A DNA stretch of 51,501 nt from Nitrospina sp. (GCA_018697205.1 JABHTG010000095.1:1-51501); one strand, 5' to 3'. Shown: positions 35,812-43,945, numbered from the stretch's first letter. Made by a program: numbers and translations. The notes: generated from the letters alone by a model not told the origin.

Positions 35812-36252
35812 TCAAGCTTTTTTTGAGATAAGCGGCCTGTTCTTAAAGACCCCACCGTATCCCTTTCTAATTTTTTTACCCCTTTGCAACCCAAAAATTT
35901 TCTTCTCAATTTCCTGCATATTTGAACCAATCTCGACCTCACACTCTTCTTCCATCATAATAATTTTCTTAAGTAGTTTTTCAATGCTCGTCTTGAGAAC
36001 CTCTCCTTTTTCTACCAAATTCTGAATTTCTCCTTGAGGTAATAGTTCAAGTTGAGCATCAACTTCTTCCTCAAGGTTTTTAAAAATTTCTATAAGAGAA
36101 TTTTTTTCTTCAATAATGTCAAAAATACGATTTTTATCTTTCGTTTTAATTATTTTTTTTTGTTCATCTATTTTTAGAATTAAATCTTTAAGGCAGGACT
36201 CTTCCTTTTTTAATTTATCGAGAATCAATTGTTTTATTTTTTGTGTATTCAC
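35812..36252 (-). CDS. FlgN/FliT-like flagellar export chaperone candidate
   Basis: A 146-residue coiled-coil protein, helical throughout (DKLKKEESCLKDLILKID; IFDIIEEKNSLIEIFKNLEEEVDAQLELLP), of the size and style of FlgN or FliT chaperones that guard hook-associated proteins. Its GTG start overlaps the fliD stop by one base (TAGTG), so translation is coupled to fliD, the position of FliT-like genes in many flagellar operons. Identification is by context and helical pattern, as these chaperones share little sequence. Confidence 0.6.
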   Translation of the reverse strand: MNTQKIKQLILDKLKKEESCLKDLILKIDEQKKIIKTKDKNRIFDIIEEKNSLIEIFKNLEEEVDAQLELLPQGEIQNLVEKGEVLKTSIEKLLKKIIMMEEECEVEIGSNMQEIEKKIFGLQRGKKIRKGYGGVFKNRPLISKKA

Positions 36253-38117
36253 TATGCCACCGTAATAAGACTTTTAACTGTCTGGCTTAAACTAGAAATC
36301 TCTGTAAATTTGTGTAGTTTTTTATCAGGCAAGCCCAGCCCTTTTGTTTGGATTTCAATCTGATTTATTTTTCGATCCAAGTCTCCAAGATTTTCCTGAA
36401 GAACTTTCTCCAACTGTTGACTCAATAGTGGCAAAATTCCTGACTCTTTATCAGTAAAAGTATTAAGTGTCTCCTCAGCATTAACTTTCAGAGCTCTTTT
36501 TAGCTTTGGTTCGTCAATAACAAAGGTATTATCCGCACTTGTTCTAATTCCTACTGTTGTCAATCGAGTTGCAATCTTATTTGTTGCATTGAAAAAAGAA
36601 GATGTCGTCTCTCCCAAAATTCCTTTTAGAGTTATCGAAGTTGATAACTCCTGCACTATTTTTTTATTCGCATTGGCCACCCCAAAGCCTATCTCCTGCA
36701 AATTTTCTTTAGTAACACGAAGCATATCGATTCCCTCATTACGCTTTTCAATAATTCTAGTTTTTTCCTGAGGCTTAATCGTTAAATCATTCCGTATATT
36801 TTGTATATCTTTATCTCGAGCAAACTCCTTTGACTGGGAAAGCACATCATTAATTTTAATAAGTGAATCATTATAATGATTAACGAAAGTTTTAATTTGA
36901 TCAATTGCATTGGTTGCATCAAAAAACACTTGAATACTAGCCTTTCTTGTTGAAGCCTTTAATGCTGTTATAACTGCTCCTTCAGAAATATTGGTAAATA
37001 CATTAAAGTTACTTTCAATTGTTTTCGGATCATTTAAAGTTTTATCTACCTCAACTAATGCTGGTAGTGGTTCAATATTAAGATTAGCCGATGGAATTCC
37101 CTGAATAAGTTGGTCTGTGTCAAATTGCAATTCTTTTTGAATGGGAAGGCCCTTTAGATTTAGCTCAAAAAAACCAAGCTGAAGTAAAATACTATCGTTG
37201 TCTCTTAAATCTATTTTTGTTGACCCACCTGCAATGCTAGATAGTAAGAGTCGATTGCTCTCAATTCTAGCCTTTACACCAGTTTCCAAAAACCCGCCAT
37301 CCAAACGATTGTTATCAATAACGTCTTCATCTGAGTCAAGAGTCCCATTACTATTGAGGTCTTCTGTGAAGTAAAGGCCAGGCCCGAACTCGGTTGCCCT
37401 AATAGATATAATATCAAGAGTCCCATTATTATTTGTGTCTTCAGCGCTATCTAGCATTCCATTGTTGTTTATATCTTCACCTCTATTTATTTTATCTCTT
37501 AATTGAACAATCGAATCAGTGGTTTCAACAGATATTTTAAATCCATTAATATAAAAATTTCCGCTGAGTCCAAGAGCTTTTATAGGTGTGGATTGCTTAT
37601 CCGATGCCAAAGTACTACTAACCATTTTTCTTATTGGCTTTATAGTGAAATTTCCTGTCGGCGATATTTTTCCTGCTTTGATTTTCACAAGGTCTTCACG
37701 CGATGATTCCGTAGCAAGTAAGTTAAACGCAGAATTATTCTGTAGAACCCTTACGGTACTCTGTAGAGTTCGGAGAGATATACGAAGAGCGTCCAGTCGC
37801 TCAATCTTTAAGTCAGAAAATCGGCCACTGCGTTCAATATCATCAGCAATAGGAAGTTTATTCCTTTCTGCCCTCTCCGTAACAACTTTGACTGCATTCC
37901 CCAAGCGGAAACCAGCTAATGGCCCAACCCCCTCAAGAACTGGGGCTCGCCTTTTGACAATATCTAATGATTGAAAAATAAGATCGTTTGTTTGGGGTCT
38001 CGATTGCCCCCCGGAGTTGAGATTGTCTTTTGACTCGTTAACGATCGCTTGATTGCCACCAGGAACGGTAAAGGGCGAGGTAAACAAAAATGAATTGGTA
38101 GAACCCGAAACTTCCAT
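36252..38117 (-). CDS. fliD: Flagellar filament cap protein FliD (hook-associated protein 2)
   Basis: A large FliD-type protein of about 621 residues from the ATG at 38117; the frame runs back to 38186 but GGGCAGG precedes the internal ATG. The GNFYINGFKISVETTDSIVQLRDKINR segment is the hook IN motif, and the C-terminus (ALKVNAEETLNTFTDKESGILPLL and a final coiled coil) is the conserved FliD_C. FliD caps the filament and folds flagellin. Unusually, right after the IN motif come four Asp/Asn-rich loops (EDINNNGMLDSAED, EDTNNNGTLD, EDLNSNGTLDSDED, EDVIDNNRLDGG) at about 37290-37478, resembling calcium-binding repeats. Followed by the coupled chaperone gene. Confidence 0.88.
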   Translation of the reverse strand: MEVSGSTNSFLFTSPFTVPGGNQAIVNESKDNLNSGGQSRPQTNDLIFQSLDIVKRRAPVLEGVGPLAGFRLGNAVKVVTERAERNKLPIADDIERSGRFSDLKIERLDALRISLRTLQSTVRVLQNNSAFNLLATESSREDLVKIKAGKISPTGNFTIKPIRKMVSSTLASDKQSTPIKALGLSGNFYINGFKISVETTDSIVQLRDKINRGEDINNNGMLDSAEDTNNNGTLDIISIRATEFGPGLYFTEDLNSNGTLDSDEDVIDNNRLDGGFLETGVKARIESNRLLLSSIAGGSTKIDLRDNDSILLQLGFFELNLKGLPIQKELQFDTDQLIQGIPSANLNIEPLPALVEVDKTLNDPKTIESNFNVFTNISEGAVITALKASTRKASIQVFFDATNAIDQIKTFVNHYNDSLIKINDVLSQSKEFARDKDIQNIRNDLTIKPQEKTRIIEKRNEGIDMLRVTKENLQEIGFGVANANKKIVQELSTSITLKGILGETTSSFFNATNKIATRLTTVGIRTSADNTFVIDEPKLKRALKVNAEETLNTFTDKESGILPLLSQQLEKVLQENLGDLDRKINQIEIQTKGLGLPDKKLHKFTEISSLSQTVKSLITVA

Positions 38118-38131
38118 CCTGCCCTCAATTC

Positions 38132-38172
38132 GAGAAATAATAGAAAAAAGCAAAGGTTTTCTATTATTTCTC
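38132..38172 (-). repeat. Perfect 16-bp inverted repeat in the fliD leader
   Basis: GAGAAATAATAGAAAA at 38132-38147 and its exact complement at 38157-38172, with a nine-base loop, lie 15 bases upstream of the fliD ATG. No T run follows, so it is unlikely to be a terminator; a leader hairpin affecting fliD translation or mRNA stability is the likelier reading. Confidence 0.75.
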
Positions 38173-38207
38173 CGATAAGAGCACAAGGAACATATTTACC
38201 AAACCAA

Positions 38208-38500
38208 TTAAAGAAAAAAACGCTCGTCGGCGCCATGTCGCGTCGACTTAGCCATTACTAGATATACTAATCTAGTAATGGCTCCAGTTCGGTAGGCTTG
38301 CCTCAAGGAAGCCAGTTACTCATTCTGCAAAGAAAGAGTTAGTTCCAAAAATCGATAACTCTCCATCACTCTGCACACTCCCCAGTATGCTATACAGATG
38401 GTGCGAAATCGAATTTAGGAATGAAACCATGTGCTCAACTGTTAGTAATCCTCCGGATATGACCCGGCGGGCGTAACTTTTTTACTTAAAAAAATCCTCC
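38208..38500 (-). ncRNA. Candidate structured RNA or leader between 38516 gene and fliD
   Basis: About 290 bases with no coding frame, richer in G+C than other spacers here. On the minus strand it holds GGCTTCC/GGCAAGCC pairing near 38297-38315, a perfect 14-bp hairpin (38250-38283), and a GC-rich stem near 38222-38247 followed by a T-rich run (38208-38219) that could terminate transcription. I could not match it to a named riboswitch or RNA family. It may be a stand-alone RNA, a long fliD leader, or the trailer of the upstream gene. Confidence 0.3.
38250..38283. repeat. Perfect 14-bp inverted repeat
   Basis: AGCCATTACTAGAT at 38250-38263 and its exact complement at 38270-38283, six-base loop, in the spacer between fliD and the gene at 38516. 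No T run at either side. It could be part of a structured RNA or a protein-binding palindrome. Confidence 0.7.
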
Positions 38501-38515
38501 AATTGGGACATTTAA

Positions 38516-39220
38516 TTAAAGCATCTTATCGATGGTTGTCCCTAAACCCGATTCAAGTTGACCAGGTTTAGTCTCTGCAGGCCTATCTTGCTCGACCCCT
38601 TCTGCACGGGCTTTAGGACTCGTAGTATTGAGCGGATGGTCCTGATCTATCTCTGATGTCGTACCCACAGCCTCATCATGTCCTCCAAGCCCACTGGCAG
38701 CTCTGTTACTGTATCCACCAAACCCAGCCCCTTCCGTGCTTCTTTCTGTCTGGCCCAAACTTCCCATAGAGCCTGATGTTGAGCCACTTAAAATTTTCAT
38801 CATTTCCTTTTGCTGCTCTCTCGGCTTTCTTACTTCATTTGGATGATCCAATTGGGCTTGATATTTTTGCTTAACAGTAGAATCATCCTTATTAACTCGT
38901 GAATCGGATTCACGTGAAGTTTCGCTTTGTGCTTTAAGGTCTACGCTTATTTGAACTCTATCCACTTCTTCAACTACTTTACTTTGATCTTGCCCATCAT
39001 GACTTTGCGCAGGTGAAGCAGTTGCCCTTTTTTGATAGTCCTCCTCCTGATTCTGTTTTAAAACCTGACTTGTTGTAGCCCTTTTTTGAACCTTCGCCTC
39101 CCTTGCTACACCTTCCTGCAGATCATTCGTCTCTGCCTGGAGCTTATTGGCCTTAGGCCCACCCCTCGCGTGTATCTGCGATGTTATGTCCGTTGTTATG
39201 TCACCTTTGTCCCATGCCAT
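38516..39220 (-). CDS. Disordered flagellar-regulon protein of unknown function
   Basis: A 234-residue hydrophilic protein of low complexity, rich in Gln, Ser, Glu, Lys and Gly, with no signal peptide. Two short repeats occur (QKRATTSQ and QKRATASP), and VEEVDRVQISVDLKAQ echoes the DRVTIS motif in the protein at 35527. The C-terminal half has Gly/Ser-rich stretches (SGSTSGSMGSLGQ). A near-perfect sigma-28 promoter lies at 39440-39466, about 220 bases upstream, so it is probably expressed late with flagellin-class genes. It might be a hook-length, export substrate or anti-sigma-like protein; the sequence does not decide. Confidence 0.65.
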   Translation of the reverse strand: MAWDKGDITTDITSQIHARGGPKANKLQAETNDLQEGVAREAKVQKRATTSQVLKQNQEEDYQKRATASPAQSHDGQDQSKVVEEVDRVQISVDLKAQSETSRESDSRVNKDDSTVKQKYQAQLDHPNEVRKPREQQKEMMKILSGSTSGSMGSLGQTERSTEGAGFGGYSNRAASGLGGHDEAVGTTSEIDQDHPLNTTSPKARAEGVEQDRPAETKPGQLESGLGTTIDKML

Positions 39221-39288
39221 TTTTCACTCCCAAAAAATAGAAGAACTTATTCCCTGCTTTTTTATTTTAAGTTCTATTAAACAAAACA

Positions 39289-39315
39289 TTAAGTTTATGT
39301 TTTTCAACCCGATAA
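39289..39315 (+). promoter_or_regulatory. Sigma-28 (FliA)-type promoter, plus strand
   Basis: TTAAGTTT at 39289-39296, an 11-base spacer and CCCGATAA at 39308-39315, against the consensus TAAAGTTT-N11-GCCGATAA: 14 of 16 positions match. It points right, towards the facing promoter and into the antisense side of the 39555-40151 gene; no plus-strand gene follows closely. Confidence 0.55.
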
Positions 39316-39439
39316 GCTGTACAGGTAGTTGAGTAACTCTTCTTGAAAAACTTAAAAAAAATATATTTTCTCACATCCTACTTTCTTCTCCAGTCAATAA
39401 ATGAACCTAATTCACCTAACATAAAACCTTACTGATACC

Positions 39440-39466
39440 TTATCGGGAAAAATTGGTAAAACTTTA
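39440..39466 (-). promoter_or_regulatory. Sigma-28 (FliA)-type promoter for the 38516-39220 gene
   Basis: Read on the minus strand: TAAAGTTT (39466-39459, perfect -35), an 11-base spacer, then CCCGATAA (39447-39440). It matches the sigma-28 consensus TAAAGTTT-N11-GCCGATAA at 15 of 16 positions and points at the flagellar-region gene starting at 39220. Confidence 0.8.
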
Positions 39467-39554
39467 ACCTCGATGCTATTTTTTTTAAAAAAAAATATAA
39501 ATTCATATTTTTCAATTATTTAAAAAAATAAAGGGGCTGTGCAAATACCCGAGC

Positions 39555-40151
39555 CTATTCTGAACGAAAGTGAGGTAAGAGTTCGGACCACTCCTGATAA
39601 TAAGGAAGTATTTCGTATTCAAGTAAATCGGCTAGCAATACCCAGTCTTGATTTTTGTTAGCATCAACCATTTGTTGGGTAAAACCGACCAAACTAGTCC
39701 GCCGGTCCTGAATACTTTTCCCGCCAAAAACAGTGTCTGGAGAAATTGCTTTTGCCGCTAAAATCATATCTAATACCTGAGAAAGCCAGTCAATACCATC
39801 TATGATATTAATAAAAAACTTATTGGCTTCCTGCTCATTTCCCATTCGAAACAATTCGACTGATTTTTCTATACCTGGAATCAACCTTATTAGATAAGCG
39901 TCTGCATTGTCTATATTTTTATTAATAATGCCCGAAAGAGTGGAAATTTCTATCTCCAATATTTTAATTTCCGAGAATGGTGTCTTCCGAACTACGGAGG
40001 AATCTGCAGATGATTCTTGCCCGTTGATTTTCATAGACCTGATAACATTTCCCTGAGCTACACCTTTCGTTTCAATATGAGAAAGTAAGTCTCCCAGAGT
40101 TTCTCCCATGAAAGAAACTATTTCTTCTTTTCCATTTATTAATAACTTCAT
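39555..40151 (-). CDS. Hypothetical cytoplasmic protein in the flagellar region
   Basis: A protein of 198 residues from the ATG at 40151; the frame extends to 40229 but the added N-terminus is unlikely. It opens with a small ubiquitin-like-looking stretch (MKLLINGKEEIVSFMGETLG) and continues as a helical domain (GIEKSVELFRMGNEQEANKFF; DWLSQVLDMIL; LADLLEYEILPYYQEW). Nothing indicates export or membrane location. No family recognised. It lies between the sigma-28-linked gene and a divergent small gene, so a flagellar link is possible but unproven. Confidence 0.7.
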   Translation of the reverse strand: MKLLINGKEEIVSFMGETLGDLLSHIETKGVAQGNVIRSMKINGQESSADSSVVRKTPFSEIKILEIEISTLSGIINKNIDNADAYLIRLIPGIEKSVELFRMGNEQEANKFFINIIDGIDWLSQVLDMILAAKAISPDTVFGGKSIQDRRTSLVGFTQQMVDANKNQDWVLLADLLEYEILPYYQEWSELLPHFRSE

Positions 40152-40337
40152 AATCTTCAGCCTGCAATTCAAGAACAAAGTATGTCTGACTACATAAGAC
40201 ATTCTATATATTATTTGGACTCGGGGCAAATTAGAACTAGAACCTCATGCCCACAAATCTAGCTTGACCATACCTCCTTGAAATGATAAAGAATATCTAA
40301 TTACCTTACCAATAAAGTAACTTGGAGAACACTTCAG

Positions 40338-40538
40338 ATGGAAGTCAAAGAACTTAGATTAGAAATTAGAAAACACCATGTGACCCCCGGTGTCAATGTG
40401 CTCGACTTAGTGATAGATGCCGATGGAGAAAAGATTAAAGTTCAAACTCAGCACAAGGATACTGACCGTGCATTTCAAAAGTTTGTAAAAGACGCCATTG
40501 GTCTAGGAAAAACTCTGTCGGAGGCCCGCATCGAATAG
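40338..40538 (+). CDS. Hypothetical protein, 66 aa
   Basis: A 66-residue soluble protein with alternating strand and helix (KELRLEIRKHHVTPGVNVLDLVIDADGEKIKVQTQHK), perhaps a single small alpha/beta domain. GGAG ten bases before the ATG supports the start. It is divergent from the 39555-40151 gene and the only plus-strand gene in a 7-kb minus-strand region. No family recognised. Confidence 0.7.
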   Translation: MEVKELRLEIRKHHVTPGVNVLDLVIDADGEKIKVQTQHKDTDRAFQKFVKDAIGLGKTLSEARIE

Positions 40539-40570
40539 ATAAAATACCATTCTATTGTATTGGGAAAAAT

Positions 40571-40603
40571 AAAAAAATCTACCTGGAGGAGCCAGATAGA
40601 TTT
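40571..40603 (-). terminator. Rho-independent terminator (minus strand)
   Basis: AAATCTACCTGG at 40575-40586 pairs with CCAGATAGATTT at 40592-40603 (12 bp, one mismatch, five-base loop), and the minus-strand continuation is T-rich. It lies about 90 bases downstream of the 56-residue membrane protein gene and probably ends that transcript. An apparent plus-strand ORF over this region is therefore not believed. Confidence 0.7.
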
Positions 40604-40690
40604 CAAAGATGCAATCGCTTCAAAAAAGCCAACCCATAGGGTCCTCCCCTCTGCACCAATTATCCAATTAATTTTTGTGCTTTTTAAAGT

Positions 40691-40861
40691 CTATTTTTGC
40701 AACGAACTATCATCGCCTTTTTTAATATTTTTACGTTCCTTGGAAGTTGGAAATTTATCGGAAGAATTTATTTCTTTACCTGCATAAATTAATGTTCGAA
40801 TCAGCGCAAAAATGACGACGGCTACAACAGCTAGAACCAAATGATTTGAATCAAAGTCCAC
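40691..40861 (-). CDS. Small single-pass membrane protein, 56 aa
   Basis: A 56-codon gene with GTG start at 40861 and GGAG seven bases upstream. The product has one membrane helix (HLVLAVVAVVIFALIRTLIYAG, about residues 7-28) and a short charged cytoplasmic tail rich in Lys, Ser and Asp. A terminator-like hairpin follows. It is downstream of the sigma-54 activator gene's start side but separated from its stop by 171 bases, on the same strand. Too short to assign to a family; its signals make it a better call than the overlapping plus-strand frame. Confidence 0.7.
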   Translation of the reverse strand: MDFDSNHLVLAVVAVVIFALIRTLIYAGKEINSSDKFPTSKERKNIKKGDDSSLQK

Positions 40862-41032
40862 CAAAATCTCCTTTTTACACCCGCATTAAGTTTACTAAAA
40901 AAAACGATTATAAAAAAATCTACAACCTAGGTTTTAGTTATGAAAGCTTACATAGGTTATAAACTCTCAAGAGGGAGTAACGCTACTCCAAAAAAATGCT
41001 TAAACTTTAATTAGAGCTAGAAACGAAGATTT

Positions 41033-42082
41033 TTATCGCTTGAGGTCCATCTTTTTAATTTTTTCGACTAATGTAGTTCGGTTTAATTCCAACAAGCCTG
41101 CGGCCTTGTTCTTTACCCAATTAGTTTTCTCAAGTGCTTCTGTTATAAGACCGCGCTCAAATTCCTCTACTGCATTTTTTAGATTGATCCCGCCTTCCGG
41201 CAAACCTATAAAAAAGGACTGCTTTAATCCGTTCTGTAGCATTTCGGCTGGTGACAATCCAAACTCATTTTTTTTTACCGTCGGCAAATTTTCTCGAGGC
41301 ACTTCACCCAAAACTTTTTCTGGCAAATCTCTTGGAGTAATGTTGGCCCCCACACTTAAAACAACCATCCGTTCGATAAAGTTTCCCAGCTCCCTTATAT
41401 TGCCTGGCCAGGAATATTTGGCAAGTATCTGTATAGTTTCATCGCTAATCACCTTTGGTTCATTACCTTGGCTTTCATTACATTTTTTTAAAAAATGCTG
41501 GACTAATAGAGGAATGTCACTTTTCCGGTCTCGCAATGGTGGTATGGCAATTGGAATAATATTTAGCCTGTAGTAAAGGTCTTCTCGAAACTTTCCATCC
41601 TTGATTGCATCTTCAAGGTTACGATGTGTGGCGGTAATAAACCTTATATTAATCTTAATCGGCTTGGTACCTCCTAACCGGTCAATTTCCTGTTCCGCCA
41701 ATACACGTAATAGTTTTACTTGAAGGGCCGCAGGCATGTCACCTATTTCATCTAGAAAAACCGTCCCCTCATTCGCTAGTTCCAAACGCCCTACGCGTGT
41801 GTTTGATGCACCCGTAAAAGCACCTTTCTCGTATCCAAATAACTCACTTTCTAGCAACTCATGAGGGATTGCGCCACAGTTAACAGCTATAAAGGGTTTA
41901 TTCCCACGCTTGCTGTTTTGATGAAGTGCTCGAGCAATCAACTCCTTTCCCGTTCCACTTTCACCAAAAATCATAACTGTGCTATCGGACGCGGCAGCCT
42001 TTTCGACAATGTCAAACACGTCGCAAATTCCCTGACTATTTCCAATTATATTATGCTCGCCAACTTTTTTAACAATATTCAT
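41033..42082 (-). CDS. Sigma-54-dependent transcriptional activator (FleQ/FlrC-like)
   Basis: An AAA+ enhancer-binding activator with no receiver domain. From the ATG at 42082: a short N-terminus, Walker [16 protein letters not shown], the sigma-54-contacting GAFTGA loop, Walker [10 protein letters not shown], the arginine-finger region [17 protein letters not shown], and a Fis-type helix-turn-helix whose tail ([21 protein letters not shown]) closely resembles FleQ/FlrC proteins that control flagellar genes. The frame runs back to a GTG at 42139, but no ribosome binding site decides. A flagellar regulatory role is likely from the HTH type and neighbourhood. No clear sigma-54 promoter (TGGCAC-N5-TTGC) was found nearby. 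Confidence 0.9.
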   Translation of the reverse strand: MNIVKKVGEHNIIGNSQGICDVFDIVEKAAASDSTVMIFGESGTGKELIARALHQNSKRGNKPFIAVNCGAIPHELLESELFGYEKGAFTGASNTRVGRLELANEGTVFLDEIGDMPAALQVKLLRVLAEQEIDRLGGTKPIKINIRFITATHRNLEDAIKDGKFREDLYYRLNIIPIAIPPLRDRKSDIPLLVQHFLKKCNESQGNEPKVISDETIQILAKYSWPGNIRELGNFIERMVVLSVGANITPRDLPEKVLGEVPRENLPTVKKNEFGLSPAEMLQNGLKQSFFIGLPEGGINLKNAVEEFERGLITEALEKTNWVKNKAAGLLELNRTTLVEKIKKMDLKR

Positions 42083-42279
42083 AAGTATTTGACTCTGGAT
42101 GAGAAATTCACAGATTGTCAACCGATTGACGAATAGCACAGTCCGAGAAAGACATACTAATACTTACGTGCTGTTATTGAAATAATAATTTTAAAGTGAA
42201 CTAAAATTGATTGTATTGTCCCAGCCATCCGTTTAATACCAAAGTATATTATCTACAACAAAACTGGAGCAACATTTTT

Positions 42280-43728
42280 TTAATGATAGCCAAGTATTGG
42301 CCAATAAAAAAATAAAAGTACTGCAAATGCAAACATACCAAACAAGCTAAGAAGAGAGCCTGTCCTAAACATTTCTCCTATACTAATAAAATGAGATGAA
42401 TAGGCAATTGCCGAAGCAGGAGTTCCTATTGGTAGTATAAATGCGAAGTTACTTGTAAGGATAACCGTCATAGCTACCATAGATGGACTTATTCCATAGG
42501 TATCACTCATGCTTAATGCTGGCGGAAGTAAGACTGCAATAACTGCTGAATTACTCATAAAGTTAGTAAGCACTGTGGATAATACAGCTACCAATAGTAA
42601 AAATACTGTGGGGTTATGCGCCGTTGATTCAAAAGCGTGTTTAGCAAGCCATAATGCGGCTCCGGACTGAGACATGACTTCGCCAAGACAAATAGCGCCA
42701 CCATACATTAGGATAATACTCCAGTTGACATGTTCTTCAACCATCTTCCAACTAATAAGGTTGAGAACAAATAAAAACACAATAGCTATCAATGCAATAT
42801 TAGCGATACCTAAATTATCGCTAAAGCAAAACCACGCAATAAGAGTTAGAATCATTATACTTGCGATTCCTTTTTCTTTTATAGTTACGTCTCCCATTGA
42901 TTCTAGTTTTTTCTGAAGTAGCCTGTGCACTGGTTCTATATTTTCAATATCTGGTGAGAAAAATAGTTTAAGCACACCCCAGCCACAGATGAAAAGAATA
43001 AATACCATCGGAAAACTTAGCTCGGTATACTCTAAAATACCAATGCTTGAATTCTGGGTAGTTTTTTCAAGAATCTCTACGCCAAGCAAAACTCGACCGC
43101 CACCAAAAACTGTTGCCGTTCCACCGATAATACATCCCCAGGCCAGGGCAAAAAACATACCTTTCCCAAAAACAGAATCTTCCTTTCTTAGACCAAGCGT
43201 GTTCACAATCTCTAAGACAATAGGGAACATCATAGCTGCAACAGCATGTTCAGACATGAAACAAGAGCTAAACGCACTCAAAAAATAAATTGCCATTAAC
43301 AAACGTGATGGGTTAGCACCCCAAGTATTTATTACCCATATTGAAAGGCGCGCACTTAGACCGCAAGCAATCATCGCAGCAGATAAAATAAATACACCCA
43401 GAATAAAAAAAACTGCTTTATTGCCAAAAAACGAATACACCTCTGAAGCATCCATAATTCCCATCATCGGAATCATGGCTATTGCAAGGAGACTAGTAAT
43501 AGAAAGTGGGATTAGATTCGTTGTCCACAAGCTGACACAAAGAAAAAAAACACATAACACTTTATAACCTTCAACTGATAAATCTAAAGGCCCTTCCAAT
43601 GAAATCAAAAATAAAAATACGGAAAAAAAAAGAACGAGCAAAATTTCTCGACGCAGGCGATCAAGTATGACCAATACCATCGGGCGTCGGTCGACAACTA
43701 TATCAAGGGTACTTTCAGTAACTTTCAT
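42280..43728 (-). CDS. SLC13/DASS-family anion or dicarboxylate transporter
   Basis: A polytopic membrane protein of 482 residues from the ATG at 43728 (a TTG at 43752 is the alternative), with ten or more membrane helices. Family features are the repeated segments LIPLSITSLLAIAMIPMMG and SEHAVAAMMFPIVLEIVN, and the second-half SNSAVIAVLLPPALSMSD followed by SNFAFILPIGTPASAIAYSS, which match the sodium-coupled SLC13 signature. Substrate could be C4-dicarboxylates, sulfate or another anion. Neighbours give no hint. Confidence 0.88.
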   Translation of the reverse strand: MKVTESTLDIVVDRRPMVLVILDRLRREILLVLFFSVFLFLISLEGPLDLSVEGYKVLCVFFLCVSLWTTNLIPLSITSLLAIAMIPMMGIMDASEVYSFFGNKAVFFILGVFILSAAMIACGLSARLSIWVINTWGANPSRLLMAIYFLSAFSSCFMSEHAVAAMMFPIVLEIVNTLGLRKEDSVFGKGMFFALAWGCIIGGTATVFGGGRVLLGVEILEKTTQNSSIGILEYTELSFPMVFILFICGWGVLKLFFSPDIENIEPVHRLLQKKLESMGDVTIKEKGIASIMILTLIAWFCFSDNLGIANIALIAIVFLFVLNLISWKMVEEHVNWSIILMYGGAICLGEVMSQSGAALWLAKHAFESTAHNPTVFLLLVAVLSTVLTNFMSNSAVIAVLLPPALSMSDTYGISPSMVAMTVILTSNFAFILPIGTPASAIAYSSHFISIGEMFRTGSLLSLFGMFAFAVLLFFYWPILGYH

Positions 43729-43783
43729 TCTATTTCTAAATACAAGCGCCAATTAAATGAGAAATAATTATAACTACGGATGG

Positions 43784-43945
43784 TCAAACCCATCGATACG
43801 CGTAATCTACAATAAATGAATTAGCTGAAGGTTGCAACAAGTCGCGCAAATTAAGGCCTGAATGGACTACACCTGCTTTTGTTATTACGAATCTAGATAG
43901 ACCAATCCAATTTGTGTGCGGTAGAAAAATTTTTCTTCCAGATCT
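43784..43945 (-). pseudogene. Possible degraded gene fragment
   Basis: Between the transporter and the radical SAM gene, a minus-strand frame without a start codon is open for about 53 codons and reads protein-like (HTNWIGLSRFVITKAG, then NLRDLLQPSANSFIVDYAY). A second frame just upstream also reads protein-like and would join it by one frame slip at an A/T run. G+C is higher than in other spacers. It may be a remnant; chance cannot be excluded. Confidence 0.2.

Larger units (their letters stand above)
39221..39554. other. Intergenic, 334 bases, with two facing sigma-28 promoters
   Basis: The spacer holds no coding frame. It contains the sigma-28-type sites at 39289-39315 (plus) and 39440-39466 (minus), which face each other across 124 bases, and a run of T followed by A at 39478-39496. 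A weak GGG/CCC stem with a T-rich tail near 39519-39549 could end the gene at 39555 on the minus strand. Confidence 0.6.

Noticed and set aside
38152-38178. Plus-strand sigma-28-like site AAAGGTTT-N11-TCCGATAA
   Set aside because: It matches at 13 of 16 positions, but it overlaps the fliD leader hairpin and points away from any plus-strand gene.
37964-38236. 90-codon minus-strand ORF overlapping the fliD start
   Set aside because: It is a shadow of fliD and its leader; the hairpin lies inside it and the translation is not protein-like.
40560-40787. 75-codon plus-strand ORF
   Set aside because: It lies over a minus-strand terminator hairpin and antisense to a 56-residue gene with better start and membrane-helix signals; its own composition is not protein-like.
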